A stretch of DNA of 64,000 nucleotides from an uncultured Flavobacteriaceae bacterium (GCA_937959395.1 CALGLR010000047.1:1-64000), one strand, 5' to 3'. Positions 43,886 to 52,448 are shown, counted from the stretch's first letter. Translations and numbers: made by a program. The notes: a model not told the origin generated them from the sequence alone.

Positions 43886-45016
43886 TTATTCAACTGGCAC
43901 TCTAATTCTTGTCTCTCTAATATCCATTCTTGTTTTATTAAGTGTAACGGTTATTGGTTCTTCCCTTTCTCTGTCGTATTCAACAATCTCAAATACTTTT
44001 ACTTCTTTTACAGCAACAACCTTAACATCTACATCAATGCCCTGAAATTTATTATCATTGATTAATCCTATATAAAAAGTCCCATGAGTTCGGTTTGTGT
44101 TTTTTCCATAAGCAGCAACTCCTTTTCCTGTATCGAATTGCAAGTAGGTTTGGCCCTTTACAAATTTTTCTGCATTTTCATAATCCGGAATAAATGAATA
44201 ATACACATCTTCTCCGGTTTTAGGAATAAGTAGTTCTGTAATAGTTCCGACGGCTAATCCTGCTAAAGGTGTGCCGTAAATTGATGTGATTCCGTTTGCT
44301 AAACTTTCAACTGATTTTGCGTTTTCTTGGTAGGCTTGTTGCGCTTCTTGTCCTACACCAATCCAATACGCCCAGGCAATAACTTTTTCTTCTTTTAACT
44401 TTGTAGCAATAGGGCTCGGTAAATTAACTCTAAGATAGGTGCTACTTCTATTTTCGTTATAATAAGAATGAACGCGCTGATTTTTATTAAAAAGTAAATC
44501 TTCAACATTTTCTGTCTTAACTAATTCTCTTACTTTCTCTTTATATTTAATTGTATTGTAACCCGTAATACTATCGATAGTATAAGGTGTGTAAATGGTA
44601 TCTCTTACGGTTTCCCATTTCCAGTTGGTATTAAAATTTATGGTTGAATCGTCTGCAGGAATTCGATATATTTTAATCTTACCAACTCTTTTGGTTAATG
44701 ACGAGCTATAAAACCTGAATTTGTAAAGTCCCTTGTTTCGTATCTGTATTTGTCTTTTAGTGATTTTACTCACTTTAAAATCGCTAAAAACCTTATTGTT
44801 AGGTAACTCAAAAACTTCTATTTCTTTTAAGTGTTTGCCTTTTAACATTTCAAAACTAAACTCAATAATATCGCCTTCTGCAAAACTGAAAAACAACTCT
44901 TCTGTTTCATCAAGGTTCAACGAAATTGTAGATTCGGTTACTAAAATAGGGGTTCCAGTAGCTGCTACATTCTGCGTGATAATAATTATAAATGCTAATA
45001 GTATTTTTTTTGTCAT
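43886..45016 (-). CDS. Secreted protein of unknown function
   Basis: 376 residues with signal peptide (MTKKILLAFIIIITQNVAATG). Residues 25-120 look like a beta-sandwich (SLNLDETEELFFSFAEGDIIEFSFE, GLYKFRFYSSSL), similar in rhythm to PPC-like domains. A central charged segment follows, then a hydrophobic glycine-rich stretch (220-270, SIYGTPLAGLAVGTITELLIP) and a C-terminal beta-rich part. No family recognised. Sits in the middle of the island operon. Confidence 0.75.
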   Translation of the reverse strand: MTKKILLAFIIIITQNVAATGTPILVTESTISLNLDETEELFFSFAEGDIIEFSFEMLKGKHLKEIEVFELPNNKVFSDFKVSKITKRQIQIRNKGLYKFRFYSSSLTKRVGKIKIYRIPADDSTINFNTNWKWETVRDTIYTPYTIDSITGYNTIKYKEKVRELVKTENVEDLLFNKNQRVHSYYNENRSSTYLRVNLPSPIATKLKEEKVIAWAYWIGVGQEAQQAYQENAKSVESLANGITSIYGTPLAGLAVGTITELLIPKTGEDVYYSFIPDYENAEKFVKGQTYLQFDTGKGVAAYGKNTNRTHGTFYIGLINDNKFQGIDVDVKVVAVKEVKVFEIVEYDREREEPITVTLNKTRMDIRETRIRVPVE

Positions 45017-45045
45017 AGTTTTTTTGTTTAGGATTTTAATAATTT

Positions 45046-45873
45046 TTATCCAATAGCTGTTACTGAATTAGCCACTCTTTTTTCGTTTCCAACCAGAGTT
45101 GTGTAATATCTTTGTTCAATTCCGAACATTAATGATTTCAGACTTTGTTCATCCCCAATCGCGAAGCTTCTGTCCTCTTCTGAAAACTCTAAATCTTCAC
45201 AATAATCTTTAATGTAATCATATATAGAAGCTTTTTGTGCGTTTGTAAAATTGTTAAATGTATCCATCGCCATTGCTATTCGTTTACGATTCGCTTTTTT
45301 AACTCTTTCAGCATTATAACCTTCCGTTAGATTTATAAAGCCATTATCCAAAAATTCCGCAGTATCTTCTTCTGTTGCCTCACGGTATAAGGAACCAATG
45401 CCTGAGAAGATAGCAGTAATAGAAGTTAGTTTTTTAAAATATAGAATATCACTAGTCTTATCGTAGATTGCATCTGGTAAGACTTTTATTATTATAATTG
45501 GATTATCGGTTTTTAATTCAGGTTCCTTAGATATATAAAACCATTTACGATTGATGGTCTGACTTTTTGATAACTTCTGAAAATAATAATACCTATTACT
45601 CTGATAAGAACATAAGTAACTTAGTTTATCATAATCTGCTCTTATTATTTGGTTGAATTCTGCCGAATTAAAATCATTTGTTATGAGGGCAATTGAGTAA
45701 TCTGTTTCTGAAAAATTATCAATAGCGAACCATTCATCATCTTCTAATTTATAGTTAGTATCATATTCGCGAGGATTATCCAAATCATTTGGCAATTCGA
45801 AGACATTTTCGCCAGACATTAATTTTACTATCTGTCCGTTTCGCCCTGATTTTTTAGCAAGTAAATGGTTCAT
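45046..45873 (-). CDS. Uncharacterised cytosolic protein, partner of the small membrane protein
   Basis: 275 residues, no signal. N-terminal part alpha/beta with acidic surface, a central strand (DNPIIIIKVLPDAIYDK). The C-terminal half is helical: ERVKKANRKRIAMAMDTFNNFT, then KASIYDYIKDYCEDLEF, and the last third SLKSLMFGIEQRYYTTL...KRVANSVTAI. I remember similar C-termini in unassigned bacterial proteins but cannot name a family. It begins 5 nt after the membrane-protein gene. The membrane-plus-cytosolic-partner layout recalls Kiwa-like defence pairs; this is analogy, not homology. Confidence 0.7.
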   Translation of the reverse strand: MNHLLAKKSGRNGQIVKLMSGENVFELPNDLDNPREYDTNYKLEDDEWFAIDNFSETDYSIALITNDFNSAEFNQIIRADYDKLSYLCSYQSNRYYYFQKLSKSQTINRKWFYISKEPELKTDNPIIIIKVLPDAIYDKTSDILYFKKLTSITAIFSGIGSLYREATEEDTAEFLDNGFINLTEGYNAERVKKANRKRIAMAMDTFNNFTNAQKASIYDYIKDYCEDLEFSEEDRSFAIGDEQSLKSLMFGIEQRYYTTLVGNEKRVANSVTAIG

Positions 45874-45878
45874 ATATT

Positions 45879-46157
45879 TTAAGTTAAATCAATAAATGTA
45901 AAGTCGTTAATTCTTTTAAGTTTCTCAAATTCCGTTTCTTTTGGGGCTTTTAAAATTCTGCGTGTTATGACAAAAATTTTGATTTCATTCGTAGTAGTTA
46001 AATAGTAGAAATGATATCTAAAAATTAAAAACAACGGATTGAAATAAAGTGTTTGTGATAGAAATGTAAACACAAATAATATTGCAAAAACAAAAATTAG
46101 AGTATCCACATATGGAATACTTAATGCAACTTCTGCTACTAATACTTTTTTGAACAT
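45879..46157 (-). CDS. Small membrane protein with cytosolic tail
   Basis: 92 residues. Hydrophobic segments about 13-34 and 38-52, then FNPLFLIFRYHFYYLTTTNEIKIFVITRRILKAPKE, a beta-hairpin-like cytosolic tail. Begins 5 nt after the histidine kinase stop and ends 5 nt before the next gene. No named family. Confidence 0.75.
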   Translation of the reverse strand: MFKKVLVAEVALSIPYVDTLIFVFAILFVFTFLSQTLYFNPLFLIFRYHFYYLTTTNEIKIFVITRRILKAPKETEFEKLKRINDFTFIDLT

Positions 46158-46162
46158 AATTA

Positions 46163-48205
46163 TTATACTGGGATTTCAATACTTATCTTAAATCCGTTTG
46201 TTATTGATTTATCAAATATAAAACTCCCGCCAATAGCTTCAATACGGTTTTCCGCATTTACTAAACCAACACCCTTTGATATTTTATTTTTATATGTACC
46301 AATTCCATTGTCAGTATATCCTATTTTTATAATATTATTTTTTCTGCTAAAGATTACACTTACAAGGCTTGCATTACTGTGCTTGCGCATGTTTACTAAA
46401 AGTTCTTTGATGACTCTATCTACTATTAGTTTTTTTTCATTAGAAATATCAATCCAAATATCAGCTATTAAACTTTGTACAATAACATTAGTATCTTCGG
46501 TTTTAAAAGAGGCTAATGTTTTCTTTAAATCATCAATAAACTCTTTGTTACTCCTTATGGTTGTTTTCTCTTGAGAAAGATCTCTAGCCTTATGATAAAT
46601 ATCTTCGAGATTATCAACAACTTCAGCAATTGAAGCCGTATTATTTTCTAATTGTACCATTGAACTATAAACATCATTTGCTAATTCATCGTGTATGCGT
46701 TTTGAAATGCGTTTTTCGGTTTCTAATACTTTTTGTTGCTGTACTTTTGTATGCCTATTTTTTAAAATTATAACAATTAATACTATTGTAAGAATTGCTG
46801 TTATTAATCCAAATAAATACCAATTATTTAGTTTTTGTTTTTTGAGTCGGTCGGCTTTTATGATAGAATTATCTTTAAGCAGTTTTTCGTTATTATATTT
46901 AGTCGATGAGTAAAGTTCTCTATTTTGCTGATTTATTTTAGTTAATTTTTTATCAATTTTAGTATATAGTAATGCTTCTTCTTTAGGGTTATCTTTAAGT
47001 TTAATAATGTATCCTAAGGATTCAAGTTGTGAAATTTGATCATTTATTTTTGTGGCATTTAATAGTGCTTCCTTCGCAAAACCATGTGCTTTCTTTGGAG
47101 ATCGGTTTTCATAGTATTCTGTTAGCCTTATATTGCTAGAGATCAACCCTCTTATATCTTTTGTTTCTTTTCTAATAACTAAAGCTGTATGCAAAAGATA
47201 CTCTGAAATATCATTATCTGAATTCTTTAACCATTCAACATAACCCAAATTATTTATGACTCGAGCATATTCTGTTTTATTTGTAATAGAATCAATTTGA
47301 TTTTTAAGATTATTAAAAATCACAATTGCCACTTTGTAATTGCCTTGATCCCCTAAGATATTAGCTTTAGTATTCTCTAATATTCTTTTAATTTTATTTG
47401 AAGGTAATAAATCTAATGCTTTGTTATTGTTTTTTAGTGCATTATCAAAATTTCCTTCTTCTCTATATGCTGTTGTTATGGTTTGATATAGTCCAAAAAT
47501 TGTTACTCTATTATCTTGATTTTCTAAATATTTTAATCCGTCTATAGCAGTAATTCTACTTCCTATAAAATCTCCAAGATTTTTTTGAATCTTAGACATT
47601 TCTAATAAACTTTTAGCTAAATTAATACTATCTCCAATTTTTTTATATAAGTCAAAGGACTTTGTATAGGAGTTAAATGATTTTTGTAGTTGATCGTCTT
47701 TCCTAAAATATCTACCAAGTTTTAAGTATGTGAAAGCCATTGTAGAGCTATCCGCTTTCTCAATAGCATTATTTAATAATTTATGAGAATAAAAAATACT
47801 TTTTTTATAGTCGCTTTTCTTTGCTGAATATAGAGCTGCTTTCTTTAAACCTGACACTAGGTAATCATAATTTGAATGCATCTTACCTAAAGCAATAATA
47901 CTTTTAGAATAAAATAAAGCACTATCAATTTCTTTAAACTTAGAATGAAAAATTGTTTTTAACATCAAAGACTTATAGATAAACGAGTCCTGATTCTCTT
48001 TAACTGCTATTTTGTAAAGTAGATTAGCACTTTTAAACTTAATACTGTCTGCTAGGTTATTGTTTTTTGCAATATCATAAACACTATCACTTCTTACAAT
48101 TTTAAAATTTGTTTTTTGAAAATTATCATCTGTTTTTTTACAGGACAAATTGTATAACAAGATAAAACTCAAAAAAAAGAGGGATATATATTTTTTAATA
48201 AACAT
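46163..48205 (-). CDS. TPR-containing lipoprotein histidine kinase, no adjacent response regulator
   Basis: 680 residues. Lipobox-like YNLSC (Cys22), TPR array (60-400), membrane helix 461-482, then dimerisation helix with RIHDELANDVYSS (His505), and HATPase_c (IKELLVNMRKHSNASLV, TDNGIGTYKN, GVGLVNAENRIEAIGG). Like the kinase at 17436 it belongs to the NarX/DesK type, but no regulator gene is near. First large gene of the island operon; it may signal to a distant regulator or to its operon partners. Confidence 0.88.
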   Translation of the reverse strand: MFIKKYISLFFLSFILLYNLSCKKTDDNFQKTNFKIVRSDSVYDIAKNNNLADSIKFKSANLLYKIAVKENQDSFIYKSLMLKTIFHSKFKEIDSALFYSKSIIALGKMHSNYDYLVSGLKKAALYSAKKSDYKKSIFYSHKLLNNAIEKADSSTMAFTYLKLGRYFRKDDQLQKSFNSYTKSFDLYKKIGDSINLAKSLLEMSKIQKNLGDFIGSRITAIDGLKYLENQDNRVTIFGLYQTITTAYREEGNFDNALKNNNKALDLLPSNKIKRILENTKANILGDQGNYKVAIVIFNNLKNQIDSITNKTEYARVINNLGYVEWLKNSDNDISEYLLHTALVIRKETKDIRGLISSNIRLTEYYENRSPKKAHGFAKEALLNATKINDQISQLESLGYIIKLKDNPKEEALLYTKIDKKLTKINQQNRELYSSTKYNNEKLLKDNSIIKADRLKKQKLNNWYLFGLITAILTIVLIVIILKNRHTKVQQQKVLETEKRISKRIHDELANDVYSSMVQLENNTASIAEVVDNLEDIYHKARDLSQEKTTIRSNKEFIDDLKKTLASFKTEDTNVIVQSLIADIWIDISNEKKLIVDRVIKELLVNMRKHSNASLVSVIFSRKNNIIKIGYTDNGIGTYKNKISKGVGLVNAENRIEAIGGSFIFDKSITNGFKISIEIPV

Positions 48206-48239
48206 CCCTCAAAAGTACAATTAATTTCTTTTTAAGAAA

Positions 48240-48401
48240 TTAATTACCAGTACCATCATCATCATCTTCTTCTTCTTCTATTTCTCCATCATCACCATTT
48301 ATGGCAACTTCTTCAACTTGGTCTACTAAAGCTTCTGGCGAACAAGACGTAAAGTTTGCACCAACAAATAAAACAATCATTATATAAAATATAGTTTTCA
48401 T
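48240..48401 (-). CDS. Small acidic lipoprotein (53 aa)
   Basis: From ATG 48401 (longer frames start inside the structured spacer and hide the signal peptide): MKTIFYIMIVLFVGANFTSC with lipobox Cys20, then a tail ending in an Asp/Glu run (EIEEEEDDDDGTGN). Could bind cations. Located 34 nt before the kinase gene on the same strand, so probably first in the operon. Confidence 0.65.
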   Translation of the reverse strand: MKTIFYIMIVLFVGANFTSCSPEALVDQVEEVAINGDDGEIEEEEDDDDGTGN

Positions 48402-48498
48402 AATTTTTAAAATTTTAGAATTAAACATTAGTGTCTCCGTCCAGGTTTTTATACCTAGAGACATTAATGGCACTATTGCCATCTGTTAACAATTATTT

Positions 48499-48633
48499 TA
48501 GGAAGTTGAAACCCTATGCGATTGTCTTTAGTAACTTCCTATCGACTATCAACAAACCGCATTATGGGTTTCCTCAATGATTGATTTTGTACAAGTGTTA
48601 TGTTTAGCAAGGCTTAACGAAAACCAATCACTG
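48499..48633. other. Structured spacer with nested inverted repeats
   Basis: TAGGAAGTT (48499-48507) pairs with AACTTCCTA (48533-48541). GAAACCC/ATGCG (48508-48520) pairs with CGCAT/GGGTTTC (48558-48572). TGATTGATTTT (about 48578-48588) pairs with AAAACCAATCA (about 48620-48630). The first two stems are mutually exclusive in part. The region lies between divergent transcripts. It may be a regulatory RNA, an operator or a remnant recombination site. Confidence 0.4.
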
Positions 48634-48774
48634 ATGCAAAGATGTGAAGAGATTGTATTTTAATCGTAGACAGGAAAAGGACTTGCAAAGGACATCTTTA
48701 AGACACCTTTAAAATCAGTACACTCAAGAGTTTGAGTCTTGCAGAAGTCTTAAAGAATTTTGTAACTTTAGAGT

Positions 48775-50016
48775 ATGGATCATCATATTATTCAACAGAT
48801 TGTAGAAAAAATGTTTGATAAAGCTAAAAAGAGCTGCTCTTCACATGCTCCAAATGCTTTATCAAAACATATTGCTGATGAATCTGACTATGAGTTTAAT
48901 TATAGAACTGCCGAGAGAGCCTATAAAAGATATATAGATAATAACACAGGAATAGGAGCACCAATTCCAGAAACGATTAACAGTTTTTGCAAATATTTAG
49001 ATTGTGATAATTATAAAGATTATGTAGAAAAGAATATAAAAAATGACCCAAAAACTGAAGAACCGAAAGATAAAAAAGAGCTAGATAATATAGAAGGAAA
49101 CACTACTGATCTAGAAAGCGAAGGTGGAGAAAACAACAAGAAAAACAGAAGATGGATTTTAACACTTAAAATAACTACAGCATTTGCGCTTACATTTATC
49201 ATTTATCAGCTTGTGAACCCAACTATAGGTAAAAAGAATACCATACAACCAATTGAATGCATGACTTGGTCAGTAAATCACTATGAAAAAATAGATTGTG
49301 ATTTTCAATTACACCCAGAATATGGAACAAAAGTAGAGCCATACGACGCTTATAAAAGTAAAATGAAAAAATTGAAAGTGAATGCCTCTTATGATTTTTT
49401 TTCTAAAGAAACTGGTCGTCCATTAGTATGGTATTATAAAACTAAGAAGGGGACTTTAGAATATTTTAATCTACCTGGCTTTCATCCACTTAATGGAGAA
49501 ACATTAAAAAAAATAACTCAAGGAATGATTGAAAAATATATTCCAATTCATATAACTAAACCAGATTCTTTCGTTTCTTCGGATAATATAAGTTCTACAA
49601 ACGCAGATATAGCAATTTTAGTTTTGGATGGAAATGATTTTGACAATCAGCTAACCTCAGCTTTAAAAACCAACTATTTCAATAAGAAAAGCTCTATTGT
49701 AAGATTGAAAGGTTCTGATATTTATGATGAAAATTTTATTTCTAATTTTAGTACTAATGAAAAACTCTTTTTAAACACTAAATCAATAAAAGTTGACACT
49801 CTTTTTTTAGGTGTTTCTAAATATGATTTTCATAATAATATTGACAAAAAAGATATGATCATTTGCAATCTTCAATTTGATTTCCAAATTCATATCCATA
49901 ATAATAATAATAATAATTGGAAAGAAGTAATAACAAAAACAACTACTTCTATTGGAACTGGATATTCTATAACTGAAGCAAAAACCAACGCAATAAAAAA
50001 AATTAATTATGAATAA
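48775..50016 (+). CDS. Membrane-tethered protein with N-terminal DNA-binding-like domain
   Basis: 413 residues. Residues 1-88 look like a helix-turn-helix/winged domain seen in other flavobacterial proteins (AERAYKRYID ... PETINSFCKYLDCDNYKDYVEKN). An acidic linker follows, one membrane helix (127-146), then about 265 residues on the far side with no known domain. ToxR-like topology suggests a membrane-bound transcription regulator (inference). Overlaps the CsgG-like gene by 8 nt. Confidence 0.7.
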   Translation: MDHHIIQQIVEKMFDKAKKSCSSHAPNALSKHIADESDYEFNYRTAERAYKRYIDNNTGIGAPIPETINSFCKYLDCDNYKDYVEKNIKNDPKTEEPKDKKELDNIEGNTTDLESEGGENNKKNRRWILTLKITTAFALTFIIYQLVNPTIGKKNTIQPIECMTWSVNHYEKIDCDFQLHPEYGTKVEPYDAYKSKMKKLKVNASYDFFSKETGRPLVWYYKTKKGTLEYFNLPGFHPLNGETLKKITQGMIEKYIPIHITKPDSFVSSDNISSTNADIAILVLDGNDFDNQLTSALKTNYFNKKSSIVRLKGSDIYDENFISNFSTNEKLFLNTKSIKVDTLFLGVSKYDFHNNIDKKDMIICNLQFDFQIHIHNNNNNNWKEVITKTTTSIGTGYSITEAKTNAIKKINYE

Positions 50017-50836
50017 AACACAATATCTTATTTTGATTGTTTTATGTTTTTATACTCAAACATCTTATTCACAAGGCTTTGACAAAAGTATTTCTAAAGT
50101 TATTGATACCATATCTAATAAACTAAATAATAAAGAAAAAAACGAGTTTCAAATAGCCATATATCCATTTAAATATAATAAAGACAATGAAGATGTGCTT
50201 GCTGAATATGTGACAGAAGAATTTTGGGATTTGATGTCTAAATCTGCTATTAATTATAACGTTATAGATAGAGCTACTTTTGATGAGTACTTCAAAGAGC
50301 ACAGATTAAAAAGCACAGGTTTAATTGACCCCAAGACTGAAAAGCAATTTGGCATGTTAATAGCTGCAGATGCATATGTTACAGGAAAAGTTTATGTTTT
50401 CAATAGTATAATTAGATTAAGAGTTACTGTTACAGATACTCAAACAGGAAAAATCATCACAACAGAATCTGGAAAACTACCAATCACTTATGACGTAGCT
50501 AGCTATATAGGGTTAAAAGATTGGAAAGAAAAAAAAGTAGAAGCTGAAAAAAACAAGAGTTCAAATCCAAATTGTGAAAAGGAGAATGTTGGAGATATTT
50601 GTTTTCAAAACAACTCGAAATATAAATATGATATAAAGATTCAAAACCTTAGAAGCCCCATGTCCACACTTTATCGAAATATTTCGATTAATTCAGGAAA
50701 ACATGCTTGTTTTAGAGATCTACCTTCCGAAACATATTACTACTCTATAACTGCAAAGCTTAATGCCTATGCTGGCATAAAAAAGGGTAACATCTTTATT
50801 AAAACCTGCCAATCATCCATTATTGAAGTTGATTAA
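50009..50836 (+). CDS. CsgG/FlgO-like periplasmic protein
   Basis: 275 residues with signal peptide (to about residue 22). A CsgG-like domain (FQIAIYPFKYNKDNEDVLAEYVTEEFWDLMS ... NVIDRATFDEYFKEH ... MLIAADAYVTGKVYVF ... LRVTVTDTQTGKI) is followed by a Cys-containing C-terminal beta domain (about 185-275). Expected in the periplasm or outer membrane. Coupled to the membrane-tethered protein, which may sense or assemble with it. Confidence 0.78.
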   Translation: MNKTQYLILIVLCFYTQTSYSQGFDKSISKVIDTISNKLNNKEKNEFQIAIYPFKYNKDNEDVLAEYVTEEFWDLMSKSAINYNVIDRATFDEYFKEHRLKSTGLIDPKTEKQFGMLIAADAYVTGKVYVFNSIIRLRVTVTDTQTGKIITTESGKLPITYDVASYIGLKDWKEKKVEAEKNKSSNPNCEKENVGDICFQNNSKYKYDIKIQNLRSPMSTLYRNISINSGKHACFRDLPSETYYYSITAKLNAYAGIKKGNIFIKTCQSSIIEVD

Positions 50837-50920
50837 AATAATTTAATTCGCCTTACTTTTTAATCCATAATTAATTTTCTACTTCATTAATTACATTTTA
50901 TTTTACCAAAAAGTAAACAC

Positions 50921-50963
50921 TCAAAACACATCAAAAACCCTATAAATTTATGATTTACAAGGT
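50921..50963. repeat. Diverged copy of the sequence behind ssrA, convergent terminator
   Basis: TCAAAACaCATCAAAAACCC-T matches 37536-37556 with one change, and the following hairpin (AAAACCCTATAAAT / ATTTACAAGGTTTT) is a mutated form of the terminator at 37549-37581. It lies between convergent genes and overlaps the HipT-like stop. Suggests an older island boundary. Confidence 0.5.
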
Positions 50964-51896
50964 TTTAAACTTAATAACTTCAAACCGATTGTTTAAAATA
51001 TTCTTATACTTGAATTTCATCTTATCACTCAAAAATGAAACTTCAATTAAATTCAATGAACTTTCTTTTAATTCAAAAAAACGTTTCAAAACGCCATATA
51101 CTTGTTTTTTAGACAATCCTAAACCAATTCCAAAATCAAGAAAATTCTGAAGTGTTATTTTTTTCTTTTTGCCAGCAATTGTTAAGGCTAATTCTTCTGT
51201 ATCTTCTGGGTTAACTATTTTAACATTTAACAAATCATAAGCAGGAGCTAATGCCCATCCATAAGATGTTTTAATCATTGAGAAGTTTTTTAGATGCATA
51301 TCATTATTTGCTGTGAGATAACTAAAAATTGTAAGTTCAAAAAAACGTAGTTTATCTAAAAGCGTGTTATCAGCGTAGGTGTCAATGGCTTTTCCTATGC
51401 GCTCCATGGAGCCTCTATATTTATCAAATGCTTCTAGTACCTGAAACATATCTATCATGTGTATTTTTGATCCATCTTCTGCCCTATCTATGCGTTTAGT
51501 GATATAGGATAACTCGCCAGAAGCTAATTTAATAAGCGTATGAGGAACTACATCAATACTAAACAGGTCTGCCATCTTCATCGTTAGATGTTCATTTGCT
51601 GGCATTTCCGTAAAGTCTTTAGATGGTGGCTTAAAAATATAATTTCCGCCTAAAGCACCAACTATAGTTAGTCTACTATCTGTTTTATCATCATTTAATA
51701 ATGACATTGATAATTTTGGTTGTACACCAGGGACTGAGACACTTCTTTCAACGACCTGTAATGCCAAGGCATTCATATCATCTAATGAGTATTCAATTTT
51801 TGGTGGTATTTCAGTTCCAAAAAAAGTTAGACTACACGCCACATGAAAATCGCTATCTAAATCAACATCTTTATAACAGTATAAACACTTATTCAT
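50955..51896 (-). CDS. HipT-like Ser/Thr kinase toxin (HipA C-terminal)
   Basis: 313 residues from the second ATG (51896); the first, 9 nt earlier, is also possible. N-terminal zinc-ribbon-like CLYC...HVAC, then the HipA kinase core: GVQPKLSMSL (the Ser-x-Ser autophosphorylation motif found in HipT), FKPPS, NNDMHLKNFS (catalytic Asp and Asn) and APAYDLLN (metal-binding). The HipA N-subdomain is missing and encoded separately upstream. It should phosphorylate a translation factor or aminoacyl-tRNA synthetase. Confidence 0.88.
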   Translation of the reverse strand: MNKCLYCYKDVDLDSDFHVACSLTFFGTEIPPKIEYSLDDMNALALQVVERSVSVPGVQPKLSMSLLNDDKTDSRLTIVGALGGNYIFKPPSKDFTEMPANEHLTMKMADLFSIDVVPHTLIKLASGELSYITKRIDRAEDGSKIHMIDMFQVLEAFDKYRGSMERIGKAIDTYADNTLLDKLRFFELTIFSYLTANNDMHLKNFSMIKTSYGWALAPAYDLLNVKIVNPEDTEELALTIAGKKKKITLQNFLDFGIGLGLSKKQVYGVLKRFFELKESSLNLIEVSFLSDKMKFKYKNILNNRFEVIKFKTL

Positions 51897-52221
51897 AGCT
51901 TTCATTTACAGGTTCTACACTTACTGCTCCAATGCAATTTTTGCAACACGCTAAAAGCAACCCCATACGGTCATTCCTGTTAATCTTCCAGTTTTTTGAA
52001 GCAATATCTAACAACCAACCTTCAGGAATTAAACCTTCAAAAAACGCAAACAAACGCTTGTCTTTATATTCTGTCTTACTAACAGGCATTGTGAAAGTTA
52101 TAAACTGATTAGGATATTGATTTACATAATCGCTATCATAATTAAAAGTAAAATCGCCGTCATTAGTCTCTGTTAAAAGACCACAAAATACTTTGTCGTA
52201 ATATATTCTAGCTTGTCTCAT
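51889..52221 (-). CDS. HipS-like protein (HipA N-terminal subdomain)
   Basis: 110 residues matching the first domain of HipA (RQARIYYDKVFCGLLTETNDGDFTFNYD ... TFTMPVSKTEYKDKRLFAFFEGLIPEGWLLDI). In the three-gene HipBST system this separate subdomain is the antitoxin. Overlaps both neighbours (HipB-like upstream by 14 nt, HipT-like downstream by 8 nt). Confidence 0.85.
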   Translation of the reverse strand: MRQARIYYDKVFCGLLTETNDGDFTFNYDSDYVNQYPNQFITFTMPVSKTEYKDKRLFAFFEGLIPEGWLLDIASKNWKINRNDRMGLLLACCKNCIGAVSVEPVNESYE

Positions 52222-52429
52222 TATCTTCTAATTCTTTTAAACTTATAGGCACAAGTTTATGACCAAACATTTTTAAAACTTGATTAACTTTACCTAAGTT
52301 TAAGTTTGTTTTATTTTGCTCAATTTTTCGGATTACTGTAAGCGCTACTCCTGCCCTATCGGCGAACTCTTCTTGTGTTAAATCAACCGCTTTCCTGCGC
52401 TCTTTTACAAACTCTGATAACTCCTTCAT
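52208..52429 (-). CDS. HipB-like XRE helix-turn-helix regulator
   Basis: 73 residues from ATG 52429 (a TTG three codons earlier is less likely). Helix-turn-helix: ERRKAVDLTQEEFADRAGVALTVIRKIEQNKTNLNLGKVNQVL. First gene of the module, so it should repress it; a pair of TTATAC words spaced 20 bp apart lies just upstream. Confidence 0.88.
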   Translation of the reverse strand: MKELSEFVKERRKAVDLTQEEFADRAGVALTVIRKIEQNKTNLNLGKVNQVLKMFGHKLVPISLKELEDNETS

Positions 52430-52448
52430 TATATGCAATTAAATATAG

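Noticed and set aside
45046-45873. Calling this protein KwaB/DUF4868
   Set aside because: The layout is similar but I could not identify a defining motif by eye, so the gene is left unnamed.
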